From a virus, in IMG/VR virus record IMGVR_UViG_3300020020_000146, positions 1 to 26,398 of that record: a stretch of DNA of 26,398 bases; one strand, written 5' to 3'. The notes under the pieces were generated by a model, which was not told the origin of the DNA, searched no databases, and was given only the letters and a program-made list of their open reading frames with translations. A program made the translations under genes and the position numbers. Shown here piece after piece: positions 1-5,919 of this stretch (its first letter is position 1; each line of letters opens with the position of its first letter).

Positions 1-29
1 GTCTTGTAGTGCGCGCCTTGTTCAGCCAT
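1..29 (-). CDS. Partial gene running out of the window (possible DUF3310-like)
   Basis: Reading leftward from an ATG at 29, nine full codons and part of a tenth are present and give M-A-E-Q-G-A-H-Y-K-T. The start overlaps the end of the HD-domain gene by 8 nt, so it is probably the next gene of that operon. Short phage DUF3310 proteins often begin with a similar 'HYK' stretch, but ten residues are too few to assign a family. Confidence 0.5.
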
Positions 30-495
30 TGTAGCTCCTAAACAGTTTATCAGCCTCTTTGGTCGGGGGGCCCATAACAACCAGGGCCTCCCTCGCGGTT
101 TCGACCACGTACCGCATCAGATTGTTACCCATATCGACTTCTCTCATCGAGTACAGGTAACACTCGAACATATCCGCCCAAGCCAGGCACTTCTGCTCGA
201 CAGGAGTGAGCTGGAGGGGGGTCCCGTTAACCATAGCAAACTCCCGCTCGGCCTCTAGGCTGGTTTGCTTTAGCTTGGGGTATTTCTTCTTGCCGGTATA
301 GGGGATGTCCCCCGTTACGGACTCGGCCAGGTCGTGAGTCAGCGCGGCCTCTACCAGGTGGAGGTTCCCCGGCATGATCTCGCGGATGATTAGGGCTACC
401 CCCCACGAATGGGCGGCTAGGTCCTGATCCTTGAGTAGGTTCTGCGTATGGTACCGGCGCACGGCCCCGGCGTTGTAGAGCGTTTTGAAGTTCAT
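22..495 (-). CDS. HD-domain (deoxy)nucleotide phosphohydrolase
   Basis: This 157-aa protein carries the metal-binding set of the HD superfamily: H29 in 'AAHSW', the H54-D55 pair in 'LTHDLAES', and D108 in 'LAWADMFE'. The 'GDIP' after the HD pair and the overall length resemble YfbR-type 5'-deoxynucleotidases and the phage dATPase DatZ. The expected role is hydrolysis of a dNMP or dNTP in the cytoplasm. Next to a TS-family gene, a reasonable inference is that it removes a competing normal nucleotide so that a modified one dominates the pool. The substrate cannot be read from sequence. The gene has no Shine-Dalgarno sequence, and a TATACT box ends 7 nt before the ATG, so the mRNA is probably leaderless. 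It is separated from the TS homologue by 132 nt and has its own promoter. Confidence 0.82.
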   Translation of the reverse strand: MNFKTLYNAGAVRRYHTQNLLKDQDLAAHSWGVALIIREIMPGNLHLVEAALTHDLAESVTGDIPYTGKKKYPKLKQTSLEAEREFAMVNGTPLQLTPVEQKCLAWADMFECYLYSMREVDMGNNLMRYVVETAREALVVMGPPTKEADKLFRSYNG

Positions 496-502
496 AATTC
501 AG

Positions 503-508
503 AGTATA
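503..508 (-). promoter_or_regulatory. -10 box TATACT of the HD gene (leaderless start)
   Basis: On the minus strand, TATACT (overlapping TATATA) is followed by 7 nt and then the ATG at 495. This distance puts the expected transcription start on or next to the start codon. No convincing -35 box is visible in the G-rich DNA upstream. Confidence 0.5.
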
Positions 509-595
509 TACGATTTTACGGGGGGAGGGGGCCGACTATAGACCCCCGGGAACAACGTGAAATAGAGGCGGGCGGGCCGATTAGAGGGGCCCCCG

Positions 596-613
596 TAGGG
601 TACCCCACAAAAT
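596..613 (-). repeat. 18-bp repeat after the TS stop codon, copy 1
   Basis: Read on the minus strand this is ATTTTGTGGGGTACCCTA, starting 14 nt after the TAG of the TS homologue. An identical copy lies on the plus strand at 13703-13720, 11 nt after the stop of the primase-helicase. Both contain the palindrome GGGTACCC. The shared position after stop codons suggests a 3'-end signal rather than chance. Confidence 0.7.
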
Positions 614-627
614 TCGGATCGCGCCTC

Positions 628-1611
628 CTAGACGGCTTCCTTGGGTTTATACCGGCGCTCTAACCATTCCTTCGCCGCACGCCGCCAGTCGGTAGCGATA
701 CAGTTCTGGACATACTGTTGAGCCCACATCTGATCCCCCTTCTTATGGGCTTCCCAGGCCTGCGAGAGGGGGGCTACCACACCGGCGAAGAATGCCGTGC
801 GGAGGTCGTACTTGGGGTCCGTCCAGTAGCGGCAGTCCGCATCGAAGTCCTGGCGCTCGGTGGGATCGTTGAACAAGGGGACCGGGAGGACCTTGTGCTG
901 GGAGTACGGGTCCGAGTCAGGATCGGAGATCACCCCCAGGTCGAATAGCGGCCAGTGCTTCTCGTACACATGGAGATTGTTCGTGAACTGGTAGTAGGTC
1001 CCCTGTAGAAACCCGGTGGCCCGAGCGATGTACTCGTGGAGGATAGAGAGGTGGACGGCGTTCGCCCCGCAGGCCCCCCATACCAGGTCGTTGCTTCGGT
1101 TACACACCGTCATATTGAGGAACGGGGCGTTGATGTCGAAGTATATGTGGGTATTACAGGGCAGGTCCTTGCCCTCCCGGTTCAGGTCACTATGGGGGTC
1201 CCACATAGCGATCATTGCGCGGCGGGAGGAGGGGTCCCGCCTGAGCATCGAGATCACCGCCTCGATCTGGTCCACCCCGAAGTGGAGGCGCCAGCGGTGG
1301 CCGTAGGCCGCGTGAAGGGTCACCCCGTCGTCGCTGTACTCGCGTATCTGCGCCGCGTACTTAGCCGGCAGGTGTACCTCGTTGCTCCCCGAGAGCATCC
1401 AGATCGACTCGAACAGGTGGAAGAACGGGTTGGCATCCCGGTCCTCCGAGAACAAGACCCGCTCGGCAGGGTTGGTGTATTCCAACAGGGCAGGGAAGGG
1501 GAGTCTCATCACTCTCCCATTCCTGGAGGGCGACTCGGCCCCCTCCATTTGTAGCCGCCACATCGCCTCGGGGAACATCTGGTTAATGTTCCGGTTAACT
1601 AAATGCATCAT
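628..1611 (-). CDS. Thymidylate synthase homologue (TS or dUMP hydroxymethylase)
   Basis: This 327-aa protein has the TS signature: 'SRR' phosphate-binding arginines at 129-131, catalytic C152 in 'DLPCN', 'NRSND' at 171-175, an Asn (N184) in 'WGACGAN', and 'HVY' at 214-216. The Asn favours a uracil over a cytosine substrate, because dCMP hydroxymethylases carry Asp there. The position three before the catalytic Cys, Leu143 in E. coli ThyA, is Asp149 here, and the usual Cys-His pair is Cys-Asn. Hydrophobic shielding of the methylene intermediate is thought to separate methylases from hydroxymethylases, so this change is compatible with making 5-hydroxymethyl-dUMP. A plain TS is still possible. 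The gene overlaps the aGPT-Pplase-family gene by ATGA, which supports a joint role in base modification. Confidence 0.85.
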   Translation of the reverse strand: MMHLVNRNINQMFPEAMWRLQMEGAESPSRNGRVMRLPFPALLEYTNPAERVLFSEDRDANPFFHLFESIWMLSGSNEVHLPAKYAAQIREYSDDGVTLHAAYGHRWRLHFGVDQIEAVISMLRRDPSSRRAMIAMWDPHSDLNREGKDLPCNTHIYFDINAPFLNMTVCNRSNDLVWGACGANAVHLSILHEYIARATGFLQGTYYQFTNNLHVYEKHWPLFDLGVISDPDSDPYSQHKVLPVPLFNDPTERQDFDADCRYWTDPKYDLRTAFFAGVVAPLSQAWEAHKKGDQMWAQQYVQNCIATDWRRAAKEWLERRYKPKEAV

Positions 1612-2438
1612 GATGGTTCCTTAAATTGGGCCTTAGCCCTGCCTTTGAAATACTTGATCCGAACGTACTTGCTGAACTCGCACAGGCAGTTTTGGGTGTC
1701 GTGGGCGGTCAGGTCGTAGCCGGTGTTATACGCTATCTTGGGTCGTAGTTCGTTCACCTCCTTGGAGAATTGGGTAGCGTTGATCGAAGCGGTGGGGAGC
1801 CGCTCGTGTAGGTAGTTGAGCCCCCGTGACGAGCCGGGGCCGGGGGCGCAGAATGTCCACCAGTCGTTGGCGTATTCGAGCAGGGGCGTGTACTTGAGGT
1901 CGGCTATGACCTGGGCCGCTAGGAATGTCCCCAGCCCCCGGGCCGTCCGAATGATCTCGTAGGCCTGCCCTAGGGGCATGCTCTTCTTGATCGTTCTACA
2001 CATAGGCTGGGCCTCGTCCAGGACCCGGGCGATGATCGTCTGCTTGGTCTCCCCGCCCTTGGAGAATCCCCCGGTAACCATGTAGGCCCCCGTCCAGGCC
2101 TTGGTTCCGGCTAGGTTTAGGGAGTCCATCACGTATATGAATCGGTCCCGGTCCCATACCCCGGGGAAGCCCAGTTTCTCCAGGGTATCCGGCCAGTTAA
2201 CGGTACGGGCGACGCACATAGAGAAGGCCAGGTTCTCGTGGTGGCGGTAGGGGTCCCGCCAGTTCTCCTTGATCCACCGGGTGACCTTGTCGTCCTCCCG
2301 GCGGATGTTACAGAAGCGGGTAGTTCGGATGATCTGGTCCGTAGTCCACGGCGGGGGGCGGCGCTCCTCCTCCCGCCTAATCCGCACCCGCTCCCGCTCC
2401 TGTATCCAGTGATACAGTACATCTTCGTAGGGCATCAT
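1608..2438 (-). CDS. DNA thymine-hypermodification protein, aGPT-Pplase / HMUDK-helical family
   Basis: This 276-aa, mostly helical protein shows the pattern of the phage family called alpha-glutamyl/putrescinyl-thymine pyrophosphorylase (its helical domain is also named for 5-hmdU DNA kinases). Visible landmarks are 'PPWTTD' at 29-34, 'RFCNIRREDD' at 41-50, a helix-hairpin-helix-like 'GLGTFLAAQVIADL' at 168-181, and 'APGPGSSRGL' at 198-207. Members act on DNA carrying 5-hydroxymethyl-dU, in activation or replacement of the activated group by an amine. The start used here, at 2438, overlaps the upstream stop by ATGA and has GGAG 8 nt before it. The frame stays open upstream to 2495, but that extension would overlie the small membrane-protein gene. 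The next gene is the TS homologue, coupled by ATGA. Family recognition is from motif memory, and the exact reaction is unknown. Confidence 0.75.
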   Translation of the reverse strand: MMPYEDVLYHWIQERERVRIRREEERRPPPWTTDQIIRTTRFCNIRREDDKVTRWIKENWRDPYRHHENLAFSMCVARTVNWPDTLEKLGFPGVWDRDRFIYVMDSLNLAGTKAWTGAYMVTGGFSKGGETKQTIIARVLDEAQPMCRTIKKSMPLGQAYEIIRTARGLGTFLAAQVIADLKYTPLLEYANDWWTFCAPGPGSSRGLNYLHERLPTASINATQFSKEVNELRPKIAYNTGYDLTAHDTQNCLCEFSKYVRIKYFKGRAKAQFKEPS

Positions 2439-2536
2439 TTGTTTCTCCATAGCCACCAGAAGATGATTAGCATGAGGATGAACGGGATCAGCCATACCGT
2501 AAACAGTATGCCCGTGAACTCCTCTATGCTAGTCAT
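2435..2536 (-). CDS. Tiny single-span membrane protein (33 aa)
   Basis: An ATG at 2536 opens a 33-aa frame with a short polar N-terminus (MTSIEEF), one continuous hydrophobic segment of about 22 residues including two adjacent Trp, and a basic end (WRNK). It would be an inner-membrane protein. It overlaps the 40-aa membrane protein upstream and the aGPT-family gene downstream by ATGA on both sides, so it is locked into the modification operon by translational coupling. No family is recognised. Holin-like, accessory or membrane-tethering roles are all possible. The exact coupling on both sides argues that it is real despite its size. Confidence 0.6.
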   Translation of the reverse strand: MTSIEEFTGILFTVWLIPFILMLIIFWWLWRNK

Positions 2537-2655
2537 GGCTTGCTATCCAGGTCTTTCTTCATCCCCTTGACGAACAAGTAGGCGACGGTGACGATCGTGG
2601 CGCAGGGGATACCTACCACGATGAGGAGGGCGACCATCAGTTCAGCGTTGCTCAT
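2533..2655 (-). CDS. Tiny single-span membrane protein (40 aa)
   Basis: This 40-aa frame starts at 2655, inside the ATGA that ends the 74-aa gene. It has a short acidic head (MSNAEL), one hydrophobic span from about residue 7 to 29, and a charged tail (KGMKKDLDSK). Its stop overlaps the start of the 33-aa membrane protein, again by ATGA. The charge pattern suggests the N-terminus outside and the basic C-terminus in the cytoplasm. No known family is recognised. Together with its neighbour it forms a pair of tiny membrane proteins inside an otherwise enzymatic operon. Confidence 0.6.
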   Translation of the reverse strand: MSNAELMVALLIVVGIPCATIVTVAYLFVKGMKKDLDSKP

Positions 2656-2876
2656 AGTTCATATTCCCATTTGAGTGCGTCTTCCAGGGAAGTCGCGGTT
2701 ACAATTCCTTCCTTGGGGAAGGGCTTGATCCAGAAGGTGAGATTGTTCTTCTTGCGCCAGCCTTTCGACCAGCCAGACTTAACCAACTCCTCCTCCATCA
2801 CTTTCTCCAGCTCCAGCTGGGCGGCCCGGATACGGTTGTATCCTGCGCCGGACATAGGGGTGGAGCCGATAGTCAT
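2652..2876 (-). CDS. Hypothetical protein (74 aa)
   Basis: I do not recognise this 74-aa protein. The chosen ATG at 2876 forms an ATGA overlap with the stop of the P-loop kinase. The longer frame to 2993 would overlie the kinase by 121 nt and is unlikely. It has a helical, charged middle ('AAQLELEKVMEEELV'), a Trp- and Lys-rich stretch ('WSKGWRKK') and an acidic C-terminus. The Trp/Lys patch could contact nucleic acid or a partner, but that is inference. It sits between the kinase and the two tiny membrane proteins. Confidence 0.65.
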   Translation of the reverse strand: MTIGSTPMSGAGYNRIRAAQLELEKVMEEELVKSGWSKGWRKKNNLTFWIKPFPKEGIVTATSLEDALKWEYEL

Positions 2877-3445
2877 CGGGATTCCAAAAGCTGTAGGAGC
2901 TGGGCTAAGGGCAGCTTCTCGTAGTTGAGGACGGCTACCTTGTGCTGGCCCTCCTTGGATAGCTTGTCCTGTAGTCGCTTGATCGTATTCCACTTGTTCC
3001 TCGTTAGCTCAGGATTGAACTTGTTCTTGCTCTCGTTGGTCGCCCTCCGGGTCACTACCCGGTCCAGGCAGACGTTGATCGGGGTATCCAGGAAGGCATA
3101 CACGTAGCCGTCCCCATACTTCTTGGAGTGCTCCCCCATCGCCCCGTAGTAGGTGCTCTGGAGTAGGCCCTCGTGTACTATGTGGCCGTCCTTCGCATAG
3201 CGGTCAATCATCTCCATGACCTCCTGGGCGGTGCCGACCGTATCGACTCCCCCACAGTTGCTCTCGTAGCTCCCCAGCAGGAACACGGGCACGTCTAGCT
3301 CTAGCAAGTCGAGGCGGTAGCCCACGATCTTGCGTCGGTTGTTGATCTCGTGTAGATGATCAATGGTGGCGGCGGCTTCGATCAGGGATCGGGCGAAGGT
3401 GGTTTTACCCGCCCCCGAGCAGCCGTGTATCTTAAGAATAGTCAT
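2873..3445 (-). CDS. P-loop kinase, probable 5-hydroxymethyl-dU DNA kinase
   Basis: This 190-aa P-loop protein has a Walker A motif 'GCSGAGKT' at residues 8-15. It then has a distinctive 'GSYESNCGGVDTV' at 58-70, 'EGLL' at 92-95, and a lid-like 'DTPINVCLDRVVTRR' at 120-134. The 'G-x-Y-E-x-x-C-G-G-x-D-T' block is one I associate with phage kinases found with aGPT-Pplase genes, which phosphorylate 5-hydroxymethyl-dU in DNA. The same operon holds the TS homologue and an aGPT-family protein, which fits. The gene starts directly after the helicase stop (TAAATG) with an AGGAGGG site, and ends in an ATGA overlap. A nucleoside or nucleotide kinase acting on the pool is the main alternative. Confidence 0.7.
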   Translation of the reverse strand: MTILKIHGCSGAGKTTFARSLIEAAATIDHLHEINNRRKIVGYRLDLLELDVPVFLLGSYESNCGGVDTVGTAQEVMEMIDRYAKDGHIVHEGLLQSTYYGAMGEHSKKYGDGYVYAFLDTPINVCLDRVVTRRATNESKNKFNPELTRNKWNTIKRLQDKLSKEGQHKVAVLNYEKLPLAQLLQLLESR

Positions 3446-4807
3446 TTAAGCCCTCCTGGCTTTAAGTGCGTCGTTAAATCGGGTTTGTGTCCGGTCTTTG
3501 GCCTCTAGGGCCTTCATTACATCCTCGTCCTTGGTGTCCTTAGTACCAATGTGGTGGACCATTACAATGGGCGCGATCTGACCTTGACGCCAGACGCGGG
3601 CGATAAGTTGCTGGTAGTGCTCTAGGTTCCACGTGATGCCGAACCAGCAGACGGTAGAGCAAGCCTCCTGGAGGTTCAAGCCATGCCCCGCGCTAGCCGG
3701 GTGGGCCAGGAGGACGGGGATATGGCCCGCGTTGAACTTGTCGATCACCGCTTGGGGGCTCTTGGTCTTACCCAGGTCGATGGCCGAGGGGAGCCGCTTG
3801 AGTATCCGGTCGGCGTCGGCTTGGAACTCGTAGGCGACCAGGAGGGGTCGGCCCTGCATTTCCTCGATCAACTCCTCCAGGGCGTCAATCTTCTCGTCGT
3901 GGAGGTCGATGGTCCGGCGGTCTGTCTCGATGTCGGTGTAGATAAAGCCGTTAGCCATCTGGCGGAGCTTCACCCCTACCGCCGCCGCGTTGAAGGTAGC
4001 GATGGACTCGTCGTTCATCTTGGTGACGAAGTTGTCCTCCAACTCCTTGTACGACTTCCGTAGGTGAGCCGGTAGCTCGACCCCGATGAAGTTGTTGACT
4101 AGCTCGGGCATATCGAGGTGATCGCGGGCGTCCATACGCAGGAGCTTGTCGTGGACCCGCTTATAGATGATCTCCTCTGCCCCCCGGTTCAAGTGGTACT
4201 CGTACAGGTTCCCCGGGGCCTGATGCATGAACTCGTTACGGAAGTGGGTAATGTACTTACCCAGGGACTCCCCGAAGTCAACGACGAACATCTGACCGAA
4301 CAGGTCAGCGACCCCGTTGGGGACAGGGGTCCCCGTAAGGATCATACGGCGCTTAAAGCTGAACAGGACCTTCTTGAGCGCCTTAAAGCGCTGAGTCGTA
4401 GTGTCCTTGAACTTCGTACTCTCGTCCAATACCAGCAGGTCAAAGTCCCTGGTGAGGAGCGGGAGGACCTTAACCAGGCTTTCCGGGTTGATAAGGTAGA
4501 CATCGTTGGGGGCGGCGATCAGCCGCTTGCGCTCGGCCTCGGGCTGGTTACAGAGATTGGCGACCTTTAGGTGGTTGAAGTCGGACCACTTCTTAGCCTC
4601 GTTGGGCCAGACGGTGTGGCAGACCCGGAGGGGGGCGACCACAAGTGTCTTCTTGATCTCTTTCTCCGCAATGAGGATCGAGATACAGGCGAGAGTGATT
4701 GAGGTCTTTCCCAGGCCGGGGTCGAGCATAAGCCCGCAACCCGCCCGCGCTAGGGCGAACCCAATAGCCTTTTCCTGGTAGTCCTTCGGCATCCAATCAC
4801 GCGACAT
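3446..4807 (-). CDS. SNF2-like SF2 DNA helicase/translocase
   Basis: This 453-aa protein has the two RecA-like halves of an SF2 enzyme of the SNF2 type: Walker A 'DPGLGKTS' at 29-36, motif II 'LVLDEST' at 125-131, motif III 'ILTGTPVPNG' at 156-165, and motif VI 'QLIARVWRQGQ' at 400-410. It should use ATP to move along or remodel duplex DNA. Phage copies are typically near replication genes and are small, with no extra chromatin-type domains, as here. It overlaps the preceding transferase-like gene by 11 nt and has GGGGAG upstream of the ATG. In this operon it could give modification enzymes access to DNA or serve recombination and replication; the sequence does not say which. Confidence 0.9.
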   Translation of the reverse strand: MSRDWMPKDYQEKAIGFALARAGCGLMLDPGLGKTSITLACISILIAEKEIKKTLVVAPLRVCHTVWPNEAKKWSDFNHLKVANLCNQPEAERKRLIAAPNDVYLINPESLVKVLPLLTRDFDLLVLDESTKFKDTTTQRFKALKKVLFSFKRRMILTGTPVPNGVADLFGQMFVVDFGESLGKYITHFRNEFMHQAPGNLYEYHLNRGAEEIIYKRVHDKLLRMDARDHLDMPELVNNFIGVELPAHLRKSYKELEDNFVTKMNDESIATFNAAAVGVKLRQMANGFIYTDIETDRRTIDLHDEKIDALEELIEEMQGRPLLVAYEFQADADRILKRLPSAIDLGKTKSPQAVIDKFNAGHIPVLLAHPASAGHGLNLQEACSTVCWFGITWNLEHYQQLIARVWRQGQIAPIVMVHHIGTKDTKDEDVMKALEAKDRTQTRFNDALKARRA

Positions 4808-5618
4808 GGCGATACTCCCCGCGAATGTAGAGGCCCTGAGGTATACGGGCCGGAATGTGTTCAGTGATGTTCTGGGGCAGGTCCCCCAGGAGATTCCAAG
4901 CGTCGGCTATGTCCTCCCCGATCCAGTGGGCCTTGGTCTTGAGGTAGCCCTTGAGGGTACAGATGACCGTCTCGACCTCGCCCAGGCCGCACTTCTCCCC
5001 GACCTTGACCGGGTGATCGAATTGAGACACGTGGTCGAGGACCGTCTTGACCGTGGTCTTTAGGTCGTGGTGGGGAAAGAACTCGGCGGCTGCTTCCTTC
5101 GGCACGTCAGGCATGTACTTGACCGCGTCCTCTACGGACATCGTTACCGGCCAATCGAGGCAGATGTCGTACCAATCCATCAGCTTCCAAGTATAGTAGG
5201 GGCCCAGGGAACATCCCTGGTACTTGTTCTGGATATGCTTGAACATCGTGGGGTAGTGCTCCTTGTGCATATCGGCTACGATCTGCGCTGGGGTCAGGCC
5301 CTTACCCGCCATATGCTCGATAGCCTTGGAGGCCACTAGCCCCCGGAAGTGCCGGCGGGCCCCCCGGCGCTTAACCAGGTCTGCGGCCCCGTCGATGCGG
5401 CACTTATCCCAGAATGTCCTCTCGGTGGTACTACCCGCGACGTTGTAGGCATCGCGGAGGTTATAGAACCACATATAGTGGAGGATGAATCGACCGTTCC
5501 ACTCGGAGTCGTGGAGGTCGAACAGGGCGCGAAGGACAGGATAGGTCGGGTCCAGGTCCTTGGTCTCTATCATGACTTGGGAGAAGTCTCTCCAGTTATC
5601 AACTACTATCGGGTTCAT
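4797..5618 (-). CDS. Putative amino-acid:DNA transferase-like protein (ADDT / aGPT-Pplase clade 2 candidate)
   Basis: This 273-aa protein is largely helical and has no signal peptide or membrane span. A central motif 'GCSLGPYYTWKLMDWYD' at 135-151 resembles the 'G-x-G-P-Y/F-x-A-x-K/Q-x-x-D' core of the DNA-base transferases related to aGPT-Pplases. The same kind of motif occurs in the aGPT-family protein of this operon at its residues 168-181. Family members attach an amine or amino acid to activated 5-hydroxymethyl-dU in DNA. The gene lies between the VRR-NUC gene (20-nt overlap) and the SNF2 helicase (11-nt overlap). The assignment is from one motif plus context. A structural protein of unknown function cannot be excluded. 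Confidence 0.5.
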   Translation of the reverse strand: MNPIVVDNWRDFSQVMIETKDLDPTYPVLRALFDLHDSEWNGRFILHYMWFYNLRDAYNVAGSTTERTFWDKCRIDGAADLVKRRGARRHFRGLVASKAIEHMAGKGLTPAQIVADMHKEHYPTMFKHIQNKYQGCSLGPYYTWKLMDWYDICLDWPVTMSVEDAVKYMPDVPKEAAAEFFPHHDLKTTVKTVLDHVSQFDHPVKVGEKCGLGEVETVICTLKGYLKTKAHWIGEDIADAWNLLGDLPQNITEHIPARIPQGLYIRGEYRHVA

Positions 5619-5880
5619 CTACGAATTTCCTAATGGCCTTTCGACCGTCAATTATGTTGTCGACCAGGATCACCTCGAATCCTTGCTTCCTGATCAGCTC
5701 GATAACGTAAACCTGTAGGGGCTTAGGTCTCTCACCGGGACGCTTGAACTCGATGAAGAGAATCCGGCCCTTCCACAAGAACATGTAGTCGGGCCAACCC
5801 TCTCCGAAACTCAGTTTGCGGGCTATTATCCCCCTGCGTCGGGCGAACTCTATCACCCTCGCCTGAATCTGGCTTTCCAA
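5599..5880 (-). CDS. VRR-NUC domain nuclease
   Basis: This 93-aa protein is a minimal VRR-NUC fold: N-terminal E2, 'GWPDYMFL' with D31, 'FIEFKRPG' with E44 and K46, and Q56 after it. That is the catalytic series of this PD-(D/E)XK group, and the length is normal for phage stand-alone members. Such proteins cut structured DNA, for instance junctions or flaps. The frame opens with TTG; the in-frame TAA just upstream lies within the -10 box, so no earlier start is possible. No Shine-Dalgarno sequence is present and the TATAAT box ends 5 nt before the TTG, so the transcript is probably leaderless. It is the first gene of the modification operon. Confidence 0.85.
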   Translation of the reverse strand: MESQIQARVIEFARRRGIIARKLSFGEGWPDYMFLWKGRILFIEFKRPGERPKPLQVYVIELIRKQGFEVILVDNIIDGRKAIRKFVDEPDSS

Positions 5881-5885
5881 AGTAG

Positions 5886-5891
5886 ATTATA
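5886..5891 (-). promoter_or_regulatory. -10 box TATAAT of the base-modification operon
   Basis: On the minus strand a perfect TATAAT lies 5 nt before the TTG start of the VRR-NUC gene. Upstream is 'TAACCAAAAAG', a variant of the 'AGCCAAAA' sequence found upstream of other leftward -10 boxes at 9504, 11003 and 15506. No TTGACA-like -35 box is visible at 17 nt. Confidence 0.6.
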
Positions 5892-5903
5892 CCTCTTTTT
5901 GGT

Positions 5904-5919
5904 TAGGCCGGGGGGCTAT
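5904..5919. repeat. 16-bp intergenic repeat TAGGCCGGGGGGCTAT, copy 1
   Basis: This 16-mer is identical to 11407-11422. Here it covers the stop of the RecB-like gene and lies just upstream of the modification-operon promoter. In the other copy its end forms part of a rightward TATACT box. Both sites are gene borders, which suggests a regulatory or structural role. Confidence 0.55.

Noticed and set aside
22-3445. A 2-aminoadenine (Z) genome system suggested by the DatZ-like HD protein
   Set aside because: No PurZ or MazZ is visible in the window, and the neighbouring aGPT, kinase and TS-homologue genes point to thymine modification. It stays only as an alternative for the HD enzyme.
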